Part shown: positions 37,281-46,412 of the stretch, piece by piece | Layout: every line of letters starts with the position of its first letter | Position numbering within the stretch: position 1 is the first letter of the stretch | Source of the DNA: Rhodoferax ferrireducens | GTDB taxonomy: Bacteria; Pseudomonadota; Gammaproteobacteria; Burkholderiales; Burkholderiaceae_C | Length of the DNA stretch: 64,000 nt | Reading direction: 5' to 3' | NCBI GenBank assembly: GCA_002083775.1 | Contig: MTEI01000013.1 | Span: 29,186 to 93,185, forward strand | Made by a program: the position numbers and the translations under genes | Notes under the pieces: model-generated | The model's input: only the letters and a program-made list of their open reading frames with translations | Database searches by the model: none | What the model was told of the DNA's origin: nothing

Positions 37281-37969
37281 GCAGCGCCGTCCTTGCTGTT
37301 GGCCTTGGCCTCCGCCATGCCCAGCAAGGCGTGGATAGCGGCCACCACCAAGGTGGAGCCGCCCTTGCGACCACGAATCACCACCCAGGGCACATCGGTC
37401 TGCAAGGCCATCAAGTCTTTGGACTCGGCCGCCGAGACAAAACCCACCGGCATGCCGACCACCAGCGCCGGGCGGGCACCTTCTTCACGGATCAGTCGCA
37501 CCACCTCGATCAAGGCGGTGGGCGCATTGCCAATGCCAACGATGGCGCCGTCCAACAGTTCCAGGCGATGTGCCTTGCGCATGGCCTGCACCGCGCGGGT
37601 GGTGCCTTGCGCCTGGGCCAGCGCAATCACATCGGCATCGCTGATGAACTGGTGGGTGCTGATGCCAAAGTGCGCCAGGCGCGGTGTCGACAGGCCGACG
37701 CAGATCATCTCGACATCGGCCACCACGCGAGCCTTGCCCGAAAAAATTGCCGCCAGCCCAGAGCTGACCGCTTGGGAGTGGAAGTCGGTCAGCCCGTTGA
37801 AGTCAAAGTCGGCATTGGCGTGGATCATGCGGCGCACCACCGGCCACTGTTCAGGCGCGTAGTTGTGGGGACCGGCTTCGCGGTCAATCACTGCAAACGA
37901 ATCGTGCTCGATGGCGCGGCCAGCGGCGGTGAGTTGTTCGGTGATGACATTGGGGGTGGGCAAACTCAT
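37277..37969 (-). CDS. cbiC: (Cobalt-)precorrin-8X methylmutase
   Basis: This 230-residue enzyme moves a methyl group from C11 to C12 to make (hydrogeno)cobyrinate. Family marks are RMIHANADFDF near residue 45, VVADVEMICVGL, NAPTALIEVVRLI and GMPVGFVSAAESKDLM. The histidine in MIHANAD is the catalytic residue in CobH/CbiC. Translation is coupled to cbiX upstream and cbiD downstream by ATGA overlaps. Confidence 0.95.
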   Translation of the reverse strand: MSLPTPNVITEQLTAAGRAIEHDSFAVIDREAGPHNYAPEQWPVVRRMIHANADFDFNGLTDFHSQAVSSGLAAIFSGKARVVADVEMICVGLSTPRLAHFGISTHQFISDADVIALAQAQGTTRAVQAMRKAHRLELLDGAIVGIGNAPTALIEVVRLIREEGARPALVVGMPVGFVSAAESKDLMALQTDVPWVVIRGRKGGSTLVVAAIHALLGMAEAKANSKDGAA

Positions 37970-38952
37970 GCCGTGGCTCCGACATGGGGGTGTTGGTGGT
38001 GACGGTGTTCATGTTCATGTTCATGTTCATGTTCATGTTCATGTTCATGTTCATGTTCATGAGGATGGTCGTCTTCGTGCGGGTGCGCGTGATCATGGCC
38101 GTGGTGTGTGCCATCGTCGTGCAAATGACCACCTTGGCCATGCTCAACAGCAAATTCGCGGAACTTGCAGCCATCACAGGCCATCAGGGCGGCGGGCCTG
38201 CCCAATCGCGCGTCAGCCACGCGCTGCTCCAGCACCTCGAACACCTCTGACTCGAAACCAAAGTAGTCGGTCAGGGCAAAACGAATCGTCGGGTACTGTG
38301 TCTTGAGGTTATCCACCTGGCGCACGATGCGCGCCATCAGCGTGCCGTTGAACAGGTAATACGGCAGCACCGCAACCTGGGTCATGCCCAGCAGATGCTG
38401 GCGTTGCACCACTTTTTCCAGCCGGGGGTAGGTGATGCCGGTGAACGCCACATCCACCAGCGGGTGGTCACTTTCTTCCATGACCCAGCGCGCCATTTTG
38501 GCCATCTCACCGTTGGCATGACGGTCTGACGAGCCACGCCCGAGCAGCACCACACCGGTGGTGGTGGGGTCGGGCATGTCCAGTGACTGCATCGCGATTT
38601 TGAGTCGACGCAGCACCACCTTGAGCAACAGGTCACAAGCGGTCAACTCCGGGGTGTACAAAAACTGGACCCGTGGAAACCGGACACGTGCTGCGTCAAT
38701 CGCTTGCGGAATATCCATCTTGACGTGACCCGCCGCATTCAGGATCAGCGGCACCACAATGACTCGGCCAGATTTGGATGCAGCGCAGCTCAGGCCCTGC
38801 GCCAGGGTGATGTCGGCCAGTTCAATAAAACATACCTCGATCAACCAGCTAGGTTGACGCTTGCGCCATAACTCGGCAAAAGCCAGGATTTCGTCGTTGC
38901 CAGAGGACTCGCGTGAGCCGTGGCCCACCAGCAGAATGGTGTCTGAGTTCAT
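37966..38952 (-). CDS. cbiX: Sirohydrochlorin cobaltochelatase CbiX with His-rich tail
   Basis: This 328-residue CbiX inserts cobalt into sirohydrochlorin. Two chelatase-like halves are visible: LLVGHGSRESSGNDEI with its catalytic histidine and HVKMDIPQAI in the first, LLGRGSSDRHANGEMAK in the second. A Cys pair follows near MACDGCKF. The last 55 residues are a metal-binding tail of HGHDHAHPHEDD, then about ten His-Glu pairs, then HRHHQHPH. The pairs are encoded by nine perfect tandem hexamers. The ATG at 38952 makes an ATGA overlap with cobM; the longer upstream frame is antisense noise. Confidence 0.95.
   Translation of the reverse strand: MNSDTILLVGHGSRESSGNDEILAFAELWRKRQPSWLIEVCFIELADITLAQGLSCAASKSGRVIVVPLILNAAGHVKMDIPQAIDAARVRFPRVQFLYTPELTACDLLLKVVLRRLKIAMQSLDMPDPTTTGVVLLGRGSSDRHANGEMAKMARWVMEESDHPLVDVAFTGITYPRLEKVVQRQHLLGMTQVAVLPYYLFNGTLMARIVRQVDNLKTQYPTIRFALTDYFGFESEVFEVLEQRVADARLGRPAALMACDGCKFREFAVEHGQGGHLHDDGTHHGHDHAHPHEDDHPHEHEHEHEHEHEHEHEHEHRHHQHPHVGATA
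38007..38060. repeat. Hexanucleotide tandem repeat (GTTCAT)9 inside cbiX
   Basis: Nine perfect copies of GTTCAT, 54 bases. On the coding (-) strand each unit reads as one Glu-His pair. Because the unit is six bases, slippage would lengthen or shorten the tail without shifting the frame. Confidence 0.97.
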
Positions 38953-39770
38953 GGATTTTTCAGGGAAAGGTGGGTGGCAAGCACACTGGCCTGCCGGAAA
39001 CGATGGGTGAAACTGGCGTCGTAGAGTTTGGATTTGGCAAGCGTCGTCCAATGCCGTGCGCCCAGCGTCGGGCTGGCAATGATCATCGACTGGCTGACCA
39101 GCTTGGCCTCGCGGCACAGTGCCTGGATAGTGGCCACGGTGCCACGCACAATCTTTTCTTCACCCGGCCAACTGGCTTTGTGAACTACCACCACTGGCGC
39201 GTCAGACGACCAGCCCGCCCCGCTCAGCGCCGCAGTGACCTGCCCCAGCAAGGTGATGCTCAAAAAGATGCACAGGGTGCAGTGGTGCGCTGCCAGCTCC
39301 CGCAGCGACTCGCCCTCGGGCATCGGTGTGCGCCCTTCCGTGCGGGTGAAGATCACGGTCTGGGTGACTTCGGGCAGGGTCAAACTCTCAACCGCCGCTG
39401 CAGCTGAAGCCATGGCCGAAGACACGCCCGGCACCACCTGCACTGGCACACCGGCGGCGTCCAGCGGCTGCACCAGCTCGATCAGCGCGCCATACAAACC
39501 TGGGTCGCCGGTCTGCAGGCGCACCACGGTGTCACAAAGGGCTGTTTGGGCGATCAGCCAGGCTGACATGGCTTCGAGGGTCATGTCCTTGCTGTCGACA
39601 ATCAGACAACCCGGCGGCGCCCAGCGGGTGGCAGCTTCACTGACCAGGGAGCCAGCGAAGAGGATGGCACCGGCGCGCTCGATCAAGCCCCGGCCCTTGA
39701 CGGTAATGAGATCCGGGTCACCAGGACCCGCACCCACAAACCAGACGCAACCGGGTGTCGGCTCAGTCAT
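38949..39770 (-). CDS. cobM: (Cobalt-)precorrin-4 C11-methyltransferase
   Basis: This 273-residue class III methyltransferase (CbiF/CobM) methylates C11. Marks are WFVGAGPGDPDLITVKG, YAGSLV-like FAGSLVSEA, VRLQTGDPGLYGALIE and VPGVSSAMASAAAAVESLTLPE. It lies three bases after cbiM and overlaps cbiX by four bases. Confidence 0.95.
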   Translation of the reverse strand: MTEPTPGCVWFVGAGPGDPDLITVKGRGLIERAGAILFAGSLVSEAATRWAPPGCLIVDSKDMTLEAMSAWLIAQTALCDTVVRLQTGDPGLYGALIELVQPLDAAGVPVQVVPGVSSAMASAAAAVESLTLPEVTQTVIFTRTEGRTPMPEGESLRELAAHHCTLCIFLSITLLGQVTAALSGAGWSSDAPVVVVHKASWPGEEKIVRGTVATIQALCREAKLVSQSMIIASPTLGARHWTTLAKSKLYDASFTHRFRQASVLATHLSLKNP

Positions 39771-39773
39771 GGA

Positions 39774-40451
39774 TCAGGCCGCGCTGTACAGGCGTTTGTC
39801 CACCGCCACTGACCCTTTGAGGCGATGCATGGTCTTGGCCACAGCCAAAACGCCCAGATCAATCAGCGGCTCAGCCAGCACAATGGTCATATAGGCAGCG
39901 CCAAAGCTGGCCACACTGGTGAGGTTCTCGGCACCCACACCGCGCCCATACAGCGCCCAGAAACCAACCCACAGCACGATGCCACCCTGGTAAGCCACCG
40001 ACAGTTTGAACGCCTGGGCGTAGCTGATATTCACATATGGTGTGCTCGCAGGAATGATCTTGCGCGCCAGAGCGGCGGTGGCAAACAGTGGCACCAGCAC
40101 GGTGGTGACATTCATGCCGTACTGGGGCAAGTCAAAGGGCGCAAAAAATAAACCCTGAATCAATAGCCCACCCGCTAGGCCGATGGCAGCTGGGGCTGCG
40201 CCAAAGATCAACAGCAAGGTGGTGCCGAGAATCAGGTGAACCTCGGAAACGCCCACGGGTTGATGCGGCAGGACTTCAAAAAAGCAGAATACCAGGGCGG
40301 TAGCCATGGCAGCGCGCAACACCAGGGCGGCAAGGCCCTCGCGCACGGCAGCATCAAGTGCCAATTTGGCGGTGTAGCCGACTGCGCCTAACGCGGTGGC
40401 ATAGCTGAGAAAAATTTTGGTACCTTCAACAAGGCCAGGTTCGATGTGCAT
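39774..40451 (-). CDS. cbiM: CbiM-type cobalt transport membrane protein
   Basis: This 225-residue protein with about six membrane segments belongs to the CbiM/NikM substrate-capture family of energy-coupling-factor transporters. The N-terminal MHIEPGLVEG contains the His2 that binds the metal with the N-terminal amine in the family, and the SEVHLILGTTLLL segment supplies a further histidine. It is the first gene of the cobalamin operon behind the B12 riboswitch, so it probably brings cobalt to CbiX. No cbiN, cbiQ or cbiO is adjacent. Confidence 0.88.
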   Translation of the reverse strand: MHIEPGLVEGTKIFLSYATALGAVGYTAKLALDAAVREGLAALVLRAAMATALVFCFFEVLPHQPVGVSEVHLILGTTLLLIFGAAPAAIGLAGGLLIQGLFFAPFDLPQYGMNVTTVLVPLFATAALARKIIPASTPYVNISYAQAFKLSVAYQGGIVLWVGFWALYGRGVGAENLTSVASFGAAYMTIVLAEPLIDLGVLAVAKTMHRLKGSVAVDKRLYSAA

Positions 40452-40874
40452 GGAGTAACTCCTTTAAAACACGGATTGAAAATTGACAGAATGACGCAAG
40501 AAATGGGTCGTTAGCGGTTGGGCACCTCCTGTCGCAGGGGTAACAGTGCCTGTCTGACCACGCTTGGGGCGCGTCTAGACGTGCGTGTATGCACCAGCGC
40601 GCGTTGCGCCATGATGTTGGGTGACCCAGCCGTTGGGAGCTAAAGCAGGATCAGCGCGCGTGCGAGCCAAGCGCCTCGGCGGCGGTGGCATCAGCGCCAA
40701 TGACCCGGGCGATGTGAAAGTGTGGGAAGAAAACGAAAACGGGCGAACAAGCCCGCGGCCCAGACGATAGGCGCGCGACAGTTGGTCGAATAGTCATAAC
40801 AGGATGCACCGGCATAAAGCTCTCACCGTCTTCCCCGACGGTGCCTGAGCGTCACGGCTGCCCGCACGCGAGCA

Positions 40875-41085
40875 ACCACCTTGTTGGCCGGTATCCGGGC
40901 TGGTGGATGCAACCTCCATCGCCTTCCCAAGCGTCTTTCCAGAACACTCAGTGGCCTTGATGGGAGCTAAATCTTGACGATTCGTCCACTTACCGTTGCG
41001 GGGGCAGCGCAGGTTAGGTTAGCTGTTGTCAGCGTGACCCTCCTGCTTCCCGTTGAACTGCGCCGTGTGAACCACGTCGCGAGCA
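40875..41085 (-). ncRNA. Cobalamin (B12) riboswitch
   Basis: On the minus strand the conserved riboswitch blocks appear in order: CTGCCCCCGCAACGGTAAG, then GCCACTGAG, TGGGAAGGCGATGG, and the B12 box AGCCCGGATACCGGCC at 40886-40901. It lies about 420 bases before cbiM. A downstream hairpin at 40824-40843 (CACCGTC/GACGGTG) could belong to the expression platform. Binding of adenosylcobalamin is expected to switch off the operon. The outer ends are approximate, since P1 is not clear. Confidence 0.93.
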
Positions 41086-41102
41086 CCAACGGCTGAATTC
41101 TA

Positions 41103-41934
41103 ACCACAGTTTTTTGAGTGAAACCGCCAGAAGTGACCTACCAGGTGCGCCACCGTAAGCCATTTATCGGATGTTTTCTACGTACCTCGCGTATCTGAAT
41201 CGCCTGTAACGCTTAATACGTGGGCGTGGATAGCTACTATTTTTTCGTAGAGATGAGTAGAAAACTTTCTGATAACGACATATCACATTGGTTCTCGACA
41301 AACGGATGATTGCAGTTGCGATCATTGTCAGCATGGCATCTGGTTCATTTGGATTGAAAATTTTCCACGCTGCCATTCGCCATTACCCGCTCACAGATGA
41401 ATATTTGCCCAGATGTCGCTGAAATCAACCCCACTTCGCCGAATGTCGGTCGATGGGCGCGAGTGCCCGGTTTAGAGAAATCAGTACAGAAAGTCGGCTG
41501 TGGGTCTTTGGCCGGTATTGGTCTGGGGCACTAATGTTCTCTTGGCCTATGACTGGTTTGGTCTCAAAGACCGTAAATGCGAACAGCTGGTTTTCACTTT
41601 GACGGGCGACCGGATTGGGCACGATGGCGTAGGCCATGGCCGGCTGCTGAACCGGGTTGAACTGGACCACCGGACAGCCGACTGTCGGGAGCACCCGCAT
41701 TCAGCCTCAACCCGACCCCTAAATCGCATAAAGAATGTTCAAGGCGGGTGGCGTGCCGAGGGCATCGGTAAATCAAAGCGGGGCAGCGACCAAGGCACTA
41801 ACCAGCGAGCGTGGGTGATTGAATGCAAGTCACGCCGCCCGCCCGGCATCCCGCAGTGCTTACATGCTTTCTAGCCCTCCAGCCCTTATCTGATAAGGGC
41901 TATCAGCTATCTAGTACGTAGTATTCAGGTCACA
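41103..41934. other. Region without a clear gene upstream of the riboswitch
   Basis: Frames of 70-124 codons exist on both strands but show no ribosome binding sites, domains or start context I can support. The part 41160-41400 is poorer in GC than its surroundings. The right end holds a family A repeat. The left edge must contain the cobalamin operon promoter; a TAGAAT at 41097-41102 on the minus strand is a possible -10 box. Confidence 0.45.
41868..41918. repeat. Dispersed hairpin repeat, family A
   Basis: CTAGCCCTCCAGCCCTTATC and GATAAGGGCTATCAGCTAT, with AGCCCTTATC pairing to GATAAGGGCT in an almost loop-free hairpin. It lies just after the aldo/keto reductase stop and could also act as its transcription end. 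Confidence 0.75.
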
Positions 41935-42939
41935 CTAAAACTGCTCGGTATCGGCATCCAGGTTGCCTTGCGGGTTGTAGCGGCTGCCCGCGACGGTCGT
42001 CTGGTTGATCAGGGCATCGAGCTTGGCCAGCGTCTGCGCGTCCAGCCGCACGTTCACCGCACCCAGGTTGTCAAGCAGGTGTTCAACCGATGTGGTACCA
42101 GGGATCGGGATGATGTTTTCCCCCTGATGCAGCAGCCAGGCCAGCGCCAGTTGGGCCGGGCTGCAACCCAGCTCCTGGGCGATGGCATGAAAAGCGGGCA
42201 ACAGCCGGGTGTTGGCAGCCCAGTTGGCCCCGTCAAAACGCGGCATGGTGCGGCGCAAATCGTTGGCATCAAACGTTGGCGGCTGCAGCGGCTCGCCGGC
42301 CAAAAAGCCGCGCCCCACCGGGCTGAAGGCGACAAACGTCACGCCCAGCTCCTGGCAGGCTTGCAGCACGGCAAGCTCGGGGTTGCGTGTCCACAGCGAA
42401 TATTCGGTCTGCAGCGCGGTGATCGGATGCACCGCGTGCGCCCGGCGCAGTGTGGCGGCAGACATTTCTGACAGGCCAATGGCGCGGATATGTCCCTTGC
42501 GCACCAGGTCGCTCAGGGCGCCTACGCTGTCTTCAATCGACACGGTTTTGTCGAGCCGGTGGATGTAATACAGGTCGATCACGTCAGTCTGCAGGCGGCG
42601 CAGAGCAGCCTCGCAGGTGCGGCGCAGGGTGTCGGGGCGGCCGTCGATCACGCGCACCAGTTTCCCGTCGCCGTTTTTGTCCACCCCGGTCAGGCCGCAT
42701 TTGCTGGCCAGGGTGAAGCGCTGGCGGTGCTTCTTCAGCACCTGGCCAATCAGCGTCTCATTGGCGCCAAAACCATACACCGCAGCAGTGTCCAGCAGCG
42801 TGACACCCGCGTCCAGCGCGGCCAGCAGCAGGCGCTCGCCCTCTTGTTGGGTGACCGGCGGGCCGTAGCCCTGGCTGAGGTTCATGCAGCCCAGACCGAG
42901 GGCGCTGACTTGAAAAGGACCTAAGTGGCGTTGTTGCAT
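41935..42939 (-). CDS. Aldo/keto reductase
   Basis: This protein of about 334 residues is a TIM-barrel NADPH-dependent oxidoreductase of the AKR11-13 (YajO/plant-quinone) type. Visible are LGLGCMNLSQGYG, the catalytic Asp/Tyr in DTAAVYGFGANE, the lysine in LASKCG, the histidine in YYIHRLD, and the cofactor-binding IPIPGTTSVEHL near the end. The substrate is unknown. The ATG at 42939 is chosen; a TTG four codons earlier is in frame, and neither has a good ribosome binding site. Confidence 0.9.
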   Translation of the reverse strand: MQQRHLGPFQVSALGLGCMNLSQGYGPPVTQQEGERLLLAALDAGVTLLDTAAVYGFGANETLIGQVLKKHRQRFTLASKCGLTGVDKNGDGKLVRVIDGRPDTLRRTCEAALRRLQTDVIDLYYIHRLDKTVSIEDSVGALSDLVRKGHIRAIGLSEMSAATLRRAHAVHPITALQTEYSLWTRNPELAVLQACQELGVTFVAFSPVGRGFLAGEPLQPPTFDANDLRRTMPRFDGANWAANTRLLPAFHAIAQELGCSPAQLALAWLLHQGENIIPIPGTTSVEHLLDNLGAVNVRLDAQTLAKLDALINQTTVAGSRYNPQGNLDADTEQF

Positions 42940-43021
42940 GGTGTGGATCAAAAAAAGCGTGGCAGAACGGGCAACGACAGTTTATCGGCAGCCGGGGTTT
43001 TCAGAGTTCATGAACAAAAAG

Positions 43022-43062
43022 TACCTGTAGCCCCTTTAAAGTATGGGTTGGAAGCTATATTT
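43022..43062. repeat. Dispersed hairpin repeat, family A (diverged)
   Basis: TGTAGCCCCTTTAAAGTATG and GGTTGGAAGCTATAT follow the block order of the family, in the divergent gap before the carboxymuconolactone-decarboxylase-like gene. Confidence 0.45.
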
Positions 43063-43186
43063 TTTATAACAATTACCGTCTGTGCCAGATCAAGGTGCGG
43101 CGAGTGTGCTTTGCCTAAAATGCACGGCTTGACCATCCCGCGGCGCGCCGCAATTGGCGCGCGTTTTATTTTCTGAAGGAGTTTGA

Positions 43187-43546
43187 ATGAGCATCACCTA
43201 TAACCCGATCGGCCTGATGAAGGACATCAACGAGAACCTGGCCCCGTTTCGCAAATCGCAGGCCGATGCGATGGCCGGTTTTGGCAAGCTGGCCACGGCG
43301 GCCATGGCCGAAGGCACGGTCAGCATGAAGCACAAGGAGCTGATTGCCCTGGCGATCGGCATCACCCAACACTGCAGCGGCTGCATTGCGTTTCACGTCA
43401 AGGCGCTGCACCGCCTGGGCTGCACCCGTGCCGAGCTGGAAGAAGTCATGGCCATTTGTGTCTATATGGGCGGCGGCCCCGGCCTGATGAATGCCGCCGA
43501 AGCGCTGGACGCCTGGGATGCCATCGACGCCCCCAAAGCCGCCTGA
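43187..43546 (+). CDS. Carboxymuconolactone decarboxylase-family / AhpD-like protein
   Basis: This 119-residue all-helical protein belongs to the CMD family. The segment HCSGCIAFHVKALHRLG carries the CxxC plus His pattern of AhpD-like thiol peroxidase/disulfide reductases, not the decarboxylase residues of PcaC, so it is probably a redox protein. AAGGAG lies before the ATG. It converges on the protocatechuate operon and is separated from ligC by a strong terminator. The name alone does not imply a step of the beta-ketoadipate route. Confidence 0.88.
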   Translation: MSITYNPIGLMKDINENLAPFRKSQADAMAGFGKLATAAMAEGTVSMKHKELIALAIGITQHCSGCIAFHVKALHRLGCTRAELEEVMAICVYMGGGPGLMNAAEALDAWDAIDAPKAA

Positions 43547-43587
43547 TGACCCCGCTGGCCTGCCATGGCAGGCAGGCTGGCAGATTG

Positions 43588-43619
43588 GCCCCGGATGCAT
43601 CCAGCGCCGGGGCTTTTTT
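43588..43619 (+). terminator. Rho-independent terminator after the CMD-family gene
   Basis: GCCCCGG and CCGGGGC form a perfect seven-pair stem around a 12-base loop, followed by six T. It touches the ligC stop codon on the other strand. Confidence 0.88.
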
Positions 43620-44574
43620 ATGCGTCGTTCAGCTGCAGTTCCAGCTCATGCAGCACCTGGTAACACGGCAGCACGCTGGCCACGCTGCTGTTGGGCTGGC
43701 GGCCTTCTTGGATGGCGGCAAAGAACTCGCGGTCTTGCAATTCGATGCCGTTCATGCTGACGGCCACACCTGACACGCCAATCTTTTCCTCCTTGCCGGT
43801 GAACAGGTCGTCGTAGCGCGCAATGTAGGTGGCGCTATCGCCGATGTACCTGAAAAACGTGCCCAGCGGGCCGTCGTTGTTGAAGCTCAAGCTCAGCGTG
43901 CAGATGGCGCCGTTGGCGGCTTTAAGCTGGATGCTCATGTCCATGGCGATGCCCAGCGTGGGGTGAATCGGGCCCTGAATGGCATTGGCCTTAACGATGG
44001 GGCTGCCACATTGGTATGCGAACAGATCGACCGTGTGCGCGGCGTGGTGCCACAGCAGGTGGTCCGTCCAGCTGCGCGGTTGGCCCAGGGCGTTCATGTT
44101 GGAGCGGCGGAAAAAGTAGGTTTGCACATCCATCTGCTGGATGTTGAACTGGCCTGCCGTGATCTGGTTGTGCACGTACTGGTGGCTGGGGTTGAAGCGC
44201 CGGGTGTGGCCACACATGGCGACCAGGCCGGACTTTTCTGCCACTTGCACCACTTCCTCACCGTCATGCAACACGTCACACAGCGGAATTTCGACCTGCA
44301 CGTGTTTGCCCGCCTTCAGGCAGGCCAGCGTTTGCGAGGCGTGCATTTGGGTGGGGGTGCACAGGATGACCGCGTCCACCTCTTTGAGCGCCAGACTCTC
44401 GTTTAACTCGGTGGTGACGTGGCTGATGCCGTATTTGGCAGCGATCTCTTTGGTTTTGTCCAGCTCGCGGCTGATGAGCGAGACAACTTCCACACCGGCG
44501 ATGTTCTGGATGCCGTCCAGGTGTTTGATGCCGAATGCACCGGCTCCGGCCAGGGCTACTTTGATGGGTTTCAT
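43618..44574 (-). CDS. ligC: 4-carboxy-2-hydroxymuconate-6-semialdehyde dehydrogenase
   Basis: This 318-residue Gfo/Idh/MocA-type dehydrogenase matches LigC/PmdC. It oxidises the hemiacetal of the protocatechuate ring-cleavage product to 2-pyrone-4,6-dicarboxylate with NAD(P). The N-terminal Rossmann motif is ALAGAGAFGIKHLDGI, and CTPTQMHASQTLACLKAGKHVQVEIPL is diagnostic (shown in part: KHVQVEIPLCD). HTRRFNPSH lies in the substrate domain. It is the last gene of the pmd/lig operon but is separated from ligB by nearly 400 bases with a pair of inverted repeats. Confidence 0.94.
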   Translation of the reverse strand: MKPIKVALAGAGAFGIKHLDGIQNIAGVEVVSLISRELDKTKEIAAKYGISHVTTELNESLALKEVDAVILCTPTQMHASQTLACLKAGKHVQVEIPLCDVLHDGEEVVQVAEKSGLVAMCGHTRRFNPSHQYVHNQITAGQFNIQQMDVQTYFFRRSNMNALGQPRSWTDHLLWHHAAHTVDLFAYQCGSPIVKANAIQGPIHPTLGIAMDMSIQLKAANGAICTLSLSFNNDGPLGTFFRYIGDSATYIARYDDLFTGKEEKIGVSGVAVSMNGIELQDREFFAAIQEGRQPNSSVASVLPCYQVLHELELQLNDA

Positions 44575-44621
44575 GTGTCGTTCCTCTTAGAAGTTGAAAG
44601 CTTTTGACTCAGGGTGGTGGT

Positions 44622-44730
44622 GCGCCCCGCCGTGCACGCTGGGTATCTGACTACGCTCATGTCCCCCGGCTCGGGCGTGGCCCGCGCCTCCTCCTTGACT
44701 TCGCTACGCCAGACACCCAGCGTGCCCGGC
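44622..44730. repeat. Palindromic element, family C, copy 1
   Basis: An element of about 100 bases whose ends carry the perfect inverted pair CACGCTGGGT (44635-44644) and ACCCAGCGTG (44715-44724). Inside are GTCCCCCGG and CCTCCTCCTT blocks. It is homologous, in opposite orientation, to the element at 44855-44954. Confidence 0.85.
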
Positions 44731-44854
44731 TACTGCTTGAGGAAATGACTACCGGTAAAAAGAACACGTGACTTGGATGACGATTGCACGCTCGGACCTC
44801 GCCAAATTGCGATCTGACCCCAACTTGCCATTCAACCAACCGTCGCAGCTGGGT

Positions 44855-44954
44855 GAGTCGGGACTCTGGTGTAGCGAGGTAAAGGAGGAGGTTCGGGCTA
44901 CGCCCGGACCGGGGGACACGAGCGCAACCAGAGTCCCGGCTCGCACGGCGGGCC
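44855..44954. repeat. Palindromic element, family C, copy 2 (inverted)
   Basis: Ends carry GGGACTCTGGT (44860-44870) and ACCAGAGTCCC (44927-44937), a perfect 11-base inverted pair. The core AAGGAGGAGG and CCGGGGGAC blocks are the reverse complement of copy 1. Terminal arms differ in sequence between copies but both pair perfectly, evidence of compensatory change. Confidence 0.85.
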
Positions 44955-44970
44955 ACACCCACAAACATGG

Positions 44971-46306
<1,336 letters not shown>

Positions 46307-46327
46307 GTGTTTGCTCTTTCTCAGTGT

Positions 46328-46399
46328 TGTCATTGCGGACTTGATCCGCAATCTACGAATTTTGAAGCCATGGATGCCGGATCAAGTCCGGCATGACAG
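46328..46399. repeat. Dispersed palindromic repeat, family B
   Basis: TGTCATTGCGGACTTGATCC with CGCAATCTACG, then GCCGGATCAAGTCCGGCATG and ACAGC. Two hairpins lie between ligI and ligA within the operon. Confidence 0.8.
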
Positions 46400-46412
46400 C
46401 CGCAAAGGGATG

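Noticed and set aside
38007..38060. Tandem repeat considered as a CRISPR or satellite array
   Set aside because: The units are six bases with no spacers and lie in frame within cbiX, where they code for His-Glu pairs.
41500..41874. 124-codon frame on the + strand
   Set aside because: No ribosome binding site, no family, and a competing frame on the other strand. Composition does not favour coding.
43187..43546. Reading the CMD-family gene as pcaC of the ortho-cleavage route
   Set aside because: The CxxC-His pattern fits AhpD-like redox proteins, and no other beta-ketoadipate gene is present.
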